64,000 bases of DNA from Hexactinellida sp. DTS-2022 (Eukaryota; Porifera; Hexactinellida), in assembly GCA_028753945.1 (NCBI GenBank), contig JAPNXP010000005.1:434001-498000 (forward strand), in the 5' to 3' direction. The notes below the pieces were generated by a model. The model made no database searches. It saw nothing but the letters and a program-made list of their open reading frames with translations, and had not been told where the DNA came from. Position 1 is the stretch's first letter, and each line of letters begins with the position of its first letter. Below, piece after piece: positions 39,401-51,400 of the stretch. Both the position numbers and the translations under genes were made by a program.

Positions 39401-42400
39401 TTTAAACAGAAATACGACCTCAAAACATGAAAACAAGATCGATAATTTAATCGAGAAATTGCTCTGTTTTCGTGGGTGTATATAAAATAATGAATTATTT
39501 AATTTCAAATCGATTTAATTACGTTATCATAATGTGTAAGCGAAATAAATATTCGCGTATTTAAAGGTCTTTGAATTTATAATTGCTTCTTAATTTGAAG
39601 TTAAATTGTCAGTCGAAGTTAATATGTAATAATGTCTCTATAAAGCTCACTTTTGTTATAATCTATATTTATAGACACAATATTAGGTGTCTCTATAGAT
39701 TATAGTACGTACAGTAGAACCTCATTATTACGAACACGGTTAATACGTACACTATTTCAGTCCACTTCAAAGCCTTTTCAATACAAATGACATTGGTTAT
39801 TACGAATTCCGAATAAAGAATACACATTTTGACGTTCCTTTGGTGTACGTACTAACGAGGTTCTACTGTATTATACGTCATTAGTAGAACACAGTTGATA
39901 CCATTTCCTATTATTATATACAGTCGAAATCGGGTTTTTTTGCCTCCCTAAATGCATGGAAAAAGTGGCAAAAAACCTGATACGCAAAAAACCCCGTATT
40001 TGACATTAGACAGTTCTATGAGGTTAGGAAGAAACAAGGAGAAGCAAGGAGGCAAAATAACCCGGAGAGGCAAAAAAACCCGTGGCAAAAAACCCCCGAT
40101 TTCGACTGTACACAGTTTCGGTCTAATTCAAAGCCTTATAAATTATTGCTTAGTGATACCTGTTAGACGAATTTTGCTAAATAAATTTTGGCCCCTGATG
40201 CATGGTGTCCTTACTAACGAACGATAATACAGTCAGGTTCTTCTTATTATGAACATTCAAGGGACCAAATATTGTGTTCATAATAGAGAGACTTCATAAT
40301 AAGCGAACTCAACTTAATACAAACCCTATTTAAGTTGTTAAATTGGGACCATAGGGCTTGTTCATAATAAAAGTTCTTCATATTAAGCAGACGAAATCTT
40401 GTTCCCAATAAGCAGACCTGAGTGTATAATAAACTCTTTAGGTTATTAAAATGCAAGTTTTTTTTATTTAAATCATTTGTATTTTTATTAATTTTGCCCT
40501 GAAACTATACAAGCTTTTTTGAGGAAATAAGAACTTGATTTTGTAGATATGTTTATAGTTAAGAGCTTTCTTATAAGCAAACGGTCTATTTCTATACGGT
40601 CTATACAAACTAAGATAATATTTGTAGACCGTTTATAAATTTTGTAGACCAAAAGCCCTTTCGCCTATGGGTAATACTATTTAAAATTTAAATAAAGAAA
40701 ACCTTGTCTAGAAATAGACGGTCTACATACAGTCGATACCGGTTTTTTCAAACCAATTCTTAGCAATAAAATTTATAAGAAAAATCCGATAGTTAGAATA
40801 AACCAATTTAAAATAAAACAAAATTAAAGTTTCTTACACATTTAGAACAAATATTTAGTTAGAAAAACCCGATTAGTTAGAAAAGACCTGTTTCGACTGT
40901 ACAAGTTATTTCTATAACTAAAATAATATCCTTTATTATACACTTTTACCCATGCACGAAAATTTCAACTTTGGTGTATTCAAACGAACTTAGTACAATT
41001 GTTCTATTTATTTACACCAGTTATTACCAGTTTCTCCATTAATTCGTAAAAAATAAAGTAAAAAGCTGGCGTTTTACAGACTATACAGTCGAAACCGGTT
41101 TTTATAACTGATCGTCTTATTCTAACTAATTAATTAATCAAAATGTGTAAGAAATTCCAATTTAATTGTATTATTAATCGGTATATTCTAACTATCGGAT
41201 TTTTCTTACTTTATTTCCATGCAAAGAATTTGTTAGAAAAACCCGGTTTCGACTGTAGTATACGGATCACTTTATTTTTGTTTGTTTTGTAAATGTTAAC
41301 TTTTACCTAACATAATTACTTTAAAACTTTGCTATATTTATTTTCTATAATTATCAAAGTAATATATTTTTGTTTACCATTAGTTTACCAGCTTCTATGC
41401 TACAACAACTTAGAATTAAATTTACAATTTGATAGTGCTCTAGTTATTTTCTTCTATTATTACCTAAAATATTAAAATATGTACATTTATTTATTTTTTA
41501 TATTACATACTATTATTAACACGTTTGGAAATTAAATATTATTTAAATATTATACCAAATGAATGTCTTTTTATTTTTATTTTGCAGAATTAAAGTTTTT
41601 GTTGTTATTTTACGCCCCTGTTTACCCTTACTTCCAAATAAATTTGTTACATTTCAAGTCGACTGTTTAATTAATAAAATTCAATTTAAAAGGAATATTC
41701 AAGCAAATAATAACAAAATTAATTAACAACTATTTAAACTTCGTTTGGCTTTTGCTAATGCATGTGTGGCTACGAAATCTATTGAAATGTAATTTGAAGT
41801 TTCTTCATTTCTATGGATTACATTTGTGTTGCATTTCTTTATGTCTAGGGCTGCATATTGGCAACCCTCATCTAGAATTGGCATTCGTTCAAATGGGCAA
41901 ATACCGTTGGCGTATAATCCGGAATTTGGGAGATTATCATATATGTAATCCTGTGCATCAAATGAAACGCTATTTCTTTGTGTGACGTCACGAGTTAGCT
42001 GAACGTAATCTCCGTCCAAAATCTCGCAAACTGATTGGGTACGGCCGAATCTTGTTGTTGGACTTTTCTTGATTTTTTCTAATTTACTTTTCCGTTCGTT
42101 GATAAGACTCTCCATCGATTTCATGTCTGTGAAATCATCTTCTGATGACGACATTCCACTTGAGTATACGAAGTTCTCTTCGGTTGCTAGCGACTGAATT
42201 GGTCCATAGGAATGTTTGTCTTCGCAAGGTGGCAGGGATTGGTGTCGCATGAAGGTGTTGCTACTTTTCGCATCGCAAAGTGGAACTAAATGTGTGTTGC
42301 TTCGACCCATATTTCGGCCTCGCATGTTGAAATATGGATTTTCAGTTGGCTCGGCTGGTAAGGCCATTGTTCTTCTACAGGGAGTAGATGTGGTTCGAGT

Positions 42401-45400
42401 GTTTTCTGACCGGTCAACTGATGTATTTCTACGGGTAATGGTGTGTGGTTGTGTTACAACTGATCCTAGAATGGTCTCGATACTTGGTCGCCTATTTTTT
42501 GCGTATTCGCTTTGTGAACATTTTTTGCGTTCTTTTTCGAAGATTTTTTTCTTTTGTTTTTTGACTAATTTCAAAACTCGGTTCGGTTTTTCCATTTCAA
42601 ACGAAATGTTTTCGTCTTCGGTTTCAAAACTTAAACTGTTTTTGTCTGAAACTTCAATTTTGCTTATTTTATTCAGGCGCCATCTCTTGTTAGGTGTAAA
42701 CGCACTTTCGTGTAGTGGGGCGTACAAAATGTGTTTGTTAGTTACGGTCATTAACCCTTGGCATTTTGTAGATTCTTGCATTTTCGTTACAATACTTTTA
42801 TGTAGAATGATTTTACTAATTCTCCGATTTCTATTGGAATAATAATGATAATTATTTCAGTTCAATTCAATCTCTATTTATACTTTTCTTACCTTATTAC
42901 TCGATCCATATCTTTACTCCTTGTTGGTTGCTATGTAAACTCCAGTCACGAAAAGTTCCAAATAATTCACTCTAAAATATATTTTCTAATATTTTAAAGC
43001 AATAAAATATTGTTATTTATATAAATTAATTCCTTTTAAGTTTTGTTTATATATGAATGACCAATTGTGCTATATTCAATTATGCAAATCCTTCAAAAAA
43101 AACACTTTGAAAAAATGCTAATTTAGACCAAATGTAGACCGGTTGTATTCTATTTATTTGCAAAGAATTTGGTTTAGGAAATCAATATATTTCCAGTTAC
43201 TATAGTGATTTAATAATATGTTTATATTTAGATCAGTCAAAGTAGGAAACATATAAAATCCCCAAAGAATTCAATACAAATTGCGGGCACATCGAAACCG
43301 CCTTCGGAAACCTCAAATAGTCAGGTATGTTCATTATGGAACTATAATAGGAACTAAATTAACACAATAAGTTTTAAACTTCCTATAAACAAAGAAAAAT
43401 CATTGTTGTTATTTACAGGGTCTGCTTATTGTGAAATTTTTTCGTCTGTGCTTAATATGAACTTTTTATTATGAACAAGCCCTATGGTCCCAATTTAACA
43501 ACTTACATAGGGTTTGTATTAAGTTGAGTTCGCTTATTATGAAGTCTCTATTATGAACACAATTTTTGTCCCTTGAAAGTTCACAATAAAAAAACCTGAC
43601 TGTATTTACAAAATTTTTTATTTCAGTCAGAAAAGGATTCTCCTTTGGAATCAATTGCTGAATATTTTCAACCAAAAGACACGCTTAAATCCAGTGACAA
43701 CTCAATACAAACACCATCTCTATCATCCTCTATTATAAGAACTTTAACACAGTTCCTATTGGAACCAATATATGCGTACAGAGCCAAACATTTCAAAGAA
43801 GAACAGGCGTCTCCAAGTGTATTAGCTGAACCGGTAAATTCGGCAATTGAAAAAAATGAAAAACTTTTAGAAAACATTGCATTTACAATGGCTAAACACA
43901 AGAAAAGGGCTGAGGTTTGTTTATACAAATAATCTAAGTTTAATATTTCATAAATTTTTCGAGAATACTAAAAATAAAATTCTTAATATCAGAGGTGTCA
44001 AATACAATATTGGAATAATTAGCAATAGTATATTTTGAAAACTTGAAATGGGTCAAATGCCTCTGCTAGCGCTGGTATTAAATGATAAATAATTTATTAT
44101 TATGTCATAGAACAATCCTAAATAATTAATAATTCTTTGTTTTTTAATTTTCAATGAATTAGTAGTCAACTTAGCAAATACTTATTGGCAAATAATTAAT
44201 AATTATAAATAATCTACTATAATCTATATTTGTCTGTCAACATATACCAATTATTATCAGCTTACACAAATTTACTAAATTCGATTCAAGCATTTTTTAA
44301 ATAAAACCATCGAACAATCATATGTTATATTTCGAGAATATTATTTTTATAATGTCTAACATCAGTTTTGTATGAAAACTTATAATAAATTAGTTCTATT
44401 ATGCAAACACTACATTCAAAAAAATTTTTTTAAAACTAAACACATATTTCTAAGCAATCATCTGGAAATTTTCTATTAAATACAATAGAATTTCGTTAAT
44501 ACGAACACTAATAAGGCGAAATATCGGTTAAGGAGTACAAGGTTTAATTCCCCTAGCCTATACAAATGCATTCAAGTGACTCCGGTTAATACGAATTCCG
44601 GATAATACGAACATATTAAGACGGTCCCCTGGTGTTCCTATTAACGAGACTCTACTGTATTATTTATATTCGAATAACTAAAGTTAAACAATCCTTCTTC
44701 AAAAAAAATACCTCGAACCATGACATTGAGTCACAAGTTGTTTTGAGTCACAAGTTATGTCTTTTCTCCAAACGATCTCATTTCCTCTGGATATAATATC
44801 TGTATGAGTAATACAATAACATACCTGATGGTAGATGTCCATAATCACATAGATTCCAATGATAATTAGGGGTATTCTATTTCAAATTTGAATTCTTTCT
44901 ATGACAAATGATCCAGGGGTCTACATAAGCTTTTCTATAAGTTATGTAGACACGATATTCATATAATTATTCTAGATAGTAAAGGTATTAATTTATTCTC
45001 ATTTAATCAGTCATGAGGCTATTTGTATTAAGTTATGCTATTCAAACTAACTTGCTATTCAATTACATACTGTAGTAGTGATTCTAATAATAAATATACA
45101 GTATACTCTGTTAATAGGAACACCAGGGGACCGTGGAAATTTGTTCATATTATCCGGGATTCGTATTAACCGGAGTCACTTGCATGCATTTGTATAGACT
45201 AGGGGAATTAAACCTTGTACTCCTTAACCAATATTCCCTTATCCGAGTTCTAATTAGTCGATTGTATTTATCTCTACTTTAACACTCGTGTGTAAATGTA
45301 GAGTTTGGATTTAGTATCTAGGAGCTAAATATATTCAGATTAGAGTTCCTATGTTACTCTATTTGATTCTAATCATTTATAAATATTCATACGTATTCTC

Positions 45401-48400
45401 TACTCTTACTATTTATCTTAGAATACATATTAATTGTATTTTGTCTATAGAATCCTGATTTTAAGTTACGTCAACTAACAATTAACAAATCACTAACTGA
45501 TTAACAAATTAGGAAACTAAATTGAGAAACTAACTAGCTAACTAACTCACTAACTAACCAACTAGCAAACAAACAAACCAACAAACAAACCAACAAATAA
45601 ACAAACAAACAAACTAACAAACAAACAAACAAACAAACAAACTAACAAACTAACTAACTAACTAACAAACAAAACAAACAAACAAACAAACAAACTAACA
45701 AACAAACTAACAAACAAACAAACTAACAAACTAACTAACTAACAAACAAACTAACTAACTAACTAACTAACAAACAAAACAAACAAACAAATATTATTTA
45801 CATATATTATTTAGCTCCGTTTGGAATCTCTCAAGTTAGTACAGTGCCTATTACTGAGCAGAGGTAGCAAGCCCATTGGTCAGATCAGTTCTATTCTCCC
45901 TACAGCCTACAGACTACTACAGACCAGTTTGCTGGGAAATTCAGGCGTTTCTCAGGACAATGCCACTCCATTCGTTATTATGGTAATATGAATGCCACTC
46001 CATTCGTTATTATGGTAATATGAATGCCACTCCATTCGTTATTATGGTAATATGAATGCCACTCCATTCGTTATTATGGTAATATGAATGCCACTCCATT
46101 CGTTATTATGGTAATATGAATGCTACTCCATTCGTTATAATGGTAATATGACCATTATATAGTGTATTATGCAGCCATTTGTAAATACGCTCCTAATCCT
46201 GATCCAATTTCATGCGCCTAAATCACAAATTAATGTTACGGTATAGGAGAGGATTCCAAATTTTCGCGCTCCTAAATTCAAATTTTCCAAAAATCATCTC
46301 CAAAAGGAGCGTCTCGCGCTCCTGGATTAATTCTATGTCGATACAGTAAACTCCATTCGTTATCATGGTAATATATCGATACACTAAACTCTCGTTATAA
46401 CCAAGTCGGATATAACGAAATACCCGCTTATAGCGAATATCCGGATATAACGAAGGAATTTACAGGTCCCAAGCACTTCGTTATACGAGTCCATCTTGGT
46501 TGATGTAGGAGTATCTTTTACAAACAGTATAACCTCGTTAGTACGAACACCAGGGGACCATCAAAATGCGTTCGCCTTATCCGGAATTCGTATTAACTAA
46601 TATCATTTGTATTGAAAAGCTTTGAAGGACTGTTAAACACATTATGGATTCACAAAATCATTATGTAGATTATTTAACATGTTGTTATTATTTGTCTAGT
46701 TGATTTAATGTGGTATTAAGCACAAATACAAAATAGATCCATCATAAAAATTATTTTTCGAAATAATCTAACTTGCGGCAACTAATTAACCGATATAAAC
46801 AATCTTTCTCATTTATCAACCTACTCGAACTATCAATATTTGCTTGATTACACCTACTACACTTAGGAATTATTTTTGCCTCCATCATATAATATGTTCT
46901 AACAATCTTTGATATATTTTGGAGCGAAATTTTGATAGCGTTTAGACTTTGTATACTTTGTGTTCGAAAGTTTATTTCGCAAGTTTATTCACTAAATCGC
47001 AATTTCAGCCACAATTATATTATCATATACATATGATAGAATAAGTGTAAGTTCGGTTTAGTAAACTTCTTTATACAGTATACTCTGTTAATAGGAACAC
47101 CAGGGGACCGTCGAAATATGTTCGTATTACACAAATTAGTATTAACCGGAGTCACTTGCATGCATTTGTATAGGCTAGACCAATGGTTCCCAACCTGGGG
47201 TCCACAAAATCTCTAAATTTGTATTACGGTCAATTAGAAGGGGGTCCACAGAATGTATAATATTTACTATAGGGGGAAAAGGTTGAAAGGTTGGAAATCG
47301 TTGGGCTAGGGGAATTAAACTTTGTACTCTTTAACCGATATTTGGCCTTATCCTAATTAGTATAATTAAGTAAATTTGAAATTTCTGAGTCTACTGTAGT
47401 GTATATTATTGTCTTGTGTATATTTACGTTTGTTTTGTGGTCTGTTTATAACATTATTATTCTGTAGGGCAATATAGCATCAGCTCCTAGGGAATTACAA
47501 ATTAAAATAAAGTCAGCCTTCAATAAGATTCTATCTTACGTCTTCAAGCAAATCGCACAGGCTGCCAAAGCATGCACCAAAGCTGGTGAGCAATAAATTA
47601 ATGCAGTCGACTCCGCTTAATAGAGTCACCTCGGGACCAGGTTGCTTTGACCCGATTAAGCGGAAAAATCTATTAACCGGTGGCTCTATTAAGCTGAGTC
47701 GACTGTAATTATATAAAATTGACTCCAATTAATAACCGCGACTACTCTCATGGAATAGAACATTATTATGAACGTTCAAGGGACCAATAATTGTGTTCAT
47801 AATAGAGAGACTTCATAATAAGCGAACTCAACTTATACAAACCCTATGTAAGTTGTTAAATTGGGACCATAGGGCATGTTCATAATAAAAAGTTTTCATA
47901 TTAAGCAGACGAAAAATTGTTCACAAATATTCAATGATTCCAAATGGGTATGTTTGGTAGAAAATTAATCCATCAGTTATTGGCAAAATATTATCATTAA
48001 TTAATATTTCAATTGCAAATTACTACATCATCTGGATCAATGAAAGTAACATTATATTTAATTCAATAATTTGAAAATATGCAAATTATGGTTGAATAAA
48101 ATTTGTTGACATTTTACATTTTTTTAAGGTAATGCATTATGTCGACTTAAATAATGAATTTATTCCCACAGGGAAATTGTGTATCATTAGATGTAGATTT
48201 GAAGATAAATCCATAAAATGCTATCTAATAATGTAAACAGTATTTTTTGTGGATATTTACTTACTATTCAAATTTCACACATGATATCTAAGGAATTGTC
48301 ATAGACTCAAATGCAATTAATATTTGTTTTTTATTTAGTTGAAAAGGAGAAAGTGCCCCTATATTTGGATTTGGTTATTAACATGTCTTGGTTACAAGGA

Positions 48401-51400
48401 AAAGTGGAATCGTTTGATATTAACGAAGTTTGTTCTCCTCAAATTCTATCTGTACTAGCTGAATTATCTGGTGAGTTATAAGTCTGAAAATGCCCCTTAG
48501 AAATAGTGCGATTATTTGAATGTTTATACAGTATACTCTCGTTAATAGGAACACCAGGGGACCGTCTTAATATGTTCGTATTATCCGGAATTCGTATTAA
48601 CCGGAGTCACTTGCATGCATTTGTATAGGCTAGGGGAATTAAACCTTGTGTACTCCTTAACCGATATAAAGTTCGTATTAACGAGAGTCTACTGTATTTT
48701 TATTCTTCACTAAATTTAATAAACTCAAATTATTTCATATCCAAACAGGGATCGGAATTAAATATATATAAAATACTATTATAAATTACATACCAATTGT
48801 ATAGATTGGTTGTTACTCCATATTTAGTCACAATAACATGTATAAGAACATAAATTCATACAAAATGGTGCCTTATGAATTTGTCTTCAAAGATCCAATA
48901 ATTAAATACGCCCTCTACATTGTATCACATGTTGCTTACTGGTTCGCCTCCACATAACTGAATTGCTGTAATTCTATAGTACTGTCCTATTGTGATGTAA
49001 TACATCTGTTATTATCTTGTATCATTCTGTTATTATAGTAGCTTTGAAGGAAAGAATATTTGGTTATACATTTTGTCTCATTGAGATTTTATTTATTAGA
49101 TAGTAGATGGGTTAAAGTTGGATAATAAAAGGAGAGTTTATTTAACTCATTTCCTACTTTATTTTTTGCACAATATCTCCAATGAAAGCTCTTACAAATA
49201 TTATGTCTATTTTTCACGTGCTACTTTTTGAATATACTTTGTAGAAATTCTACCTCCAAATTTGGTAATATTAATTGTAGAAATATTAGAAAACCGCCCA
49301 AATATACGTACTAGTATAAGCAGTTATTTTGAAACTGATAAGTAATTACTCCAAATTGATAAGTAATTACTCCAAATTGATAAGTACTTACTCCAAATAC
49401 ATACAAACTAAGCTAAAAATTTGTAGACCGTCTATAAATTATGTAGACCAAAAGCCCTGCCGTCTATGGGTAATACTAATGTATAAGTAAGAAAACCTGT
49501 CTAGAAATAGACGGTCTACCTATAAGTTATTTCTTTTAATAAACTTGGTTAAATAAATAAGTACAGTAGAACCTCGTTAGTACCAACACGGTTAATACGA
49601 TTTCCGGATAAAGCGAACTAACAGTTCCACAAAATTAGGTCCCTACAATGGCTATTCAATAGGTATTACTCCGGTTAATACGAACTCTGTATAAAGCGAA
49701 CACATTTTTACCGTCCGTTGGTCTTCGTATTAACGAGGTTCTACTGTACGTACTAACCCAGGCACGTTATAACCGAGTTATACTGTATATTAACTCTCTA
49801 TCTCTTTTTACAGGAATAATAAGCACAAAGCTTCCACTGCCTTTCCCAGTAGATAACACATTAGAGAAATGTATCCGTAATATAGCAGCTCTGTTATTCT
49901 ACTACATCACAGCAGTAGTTGGGTAAGTTATGTACAATATTATATTTTAACAAGTCGCATTTTCTACGAAATTTGCTTGCTAATAGGCGAACTTGCTATT
50001 AGAGGAACAGAATTATATCGAATTTACATTAAATGCTCGCTCTGGACTGAAATTTACTTTCTACAGTGTATTGTATAGTTATTATAGCAATTGCTATTAG
50101 GCGAACACCAATGTACAACAAAAATTTTATTTTTACCAATTCTGTAAACTAAAACTCATAATTTCCGATTTAGATAACTAAATACAATATACAGTCAGGT
50201 TCTTTTATTATGAACATTCACGGCACCAAAATTGTGTTCATAATAGAGATACTTTATAATATGCGAACTCAATTTAATTAATACAAACCCTATGTAAGTT
50301 GTTAAATTGGGACCATAGGGCTTGTTCATAATAAAAGTTTCATAGCAAGCAGACCTGACTGTATAAACAGTATTCTATTACAGAGATCAAAATAAGTTGT
50401 AATATTTGTTGTTGTTGTTATTGTTGTTTACCTATGGCGAGTAGGAGGTTCTTGTAACACGATATTATTGCCTCCCTATTGTTCAGAGTATTCATTATAC
50501 TTCAAAAATACTTTTGTACCATTCCCAATTAATTTAACAATATATATTATAGTCACAGACACAGTAGCTATACAGATCAGTAACAGCTCATAATATCACT
50601 GTACTACAATGCATACGACATAACTATACAATATGGTAGTGATAGTACTTGTGTGTTTCATCTTAAATCAAAGTACACCTTGTGTTTGTTAGAATATACT
50701 CTGCTTTTTGTTCTTTAGTAATTTGAAATTTATGTACAGTCTACTCCGCTTAATAGAGCCACCGGTTAATAGATTTCTCTGCTTAATCGGGTCAAAGCAA
50801 CCTGGTCCCAAGGTTACTCTATTAAGCGGAGTCGACTGTATTTTCTTATAATATTTTGTTCTGTATAATTTGTTTGTTTGTAGGTTTGTTTGTTTGTTTG
50901 TTTGTTTGTTTTGTTTGTTTGTTTGTTTGTTTGTTTGTTAGTTAGTTAGTTTGTTTGTTAATTTGTTAGTTAGTTAGTTAGTTTGTTAGTTTGTTTGTTG
51001 TTTGTTGTTTATTTGTTGTTTGTTGTTTGTTGTTTATTTGTTGTTTGTTGTTTAATTAAATTTAAATGAATTTATAGTTTATACGTTTATGTTTGCGGGG
51101 TTCCATAGCCCCCATTCTTACTTTATTTTCTTATCAAATACCATTTGTACTAATTAGTAACTATACAACTGAATATTTTATGTAGACATAAGACTTGTGT
51201 TAGCAATTTGTAATCTTATAAACACAAAATTTAATGGACTTTATATCAATTTAATTTGTGCTAAATTTGTTTACAGGGAATTGTGTGGACAATAAAGGAT
51301 TATAATTAACTAAGCCAGTCAACAATATTATCTTAATTAAAATATTATTTATAAATTGAGTCAAAACATTTAATGTCCCTCAATTACTCTACAATTTAAA

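Larger units (their letters stand above)
37081..41722. other. HERC1 intron 26 up to the nested PH-like gene
   Basis: AT-rich DNA with family G (37985), F (38433), E (39712), H (39921), D (40230), N (40580) and I (40730, 41086) elements. I see no exon-like open frames. The stretches 37250-37980 and 38600-39700 hold no feature I can name. Confidence 0.6.

Noticed and set aside
42216..42842. 208-residue forward frame opposite the PH-like gene
   Set aside because: Shadow frame. The reverse strand reads as a structured domain plus polar tail and gains a correct spliced start, while the forward frame is Phe/Leu/Cys/Val-rich without domain signs.
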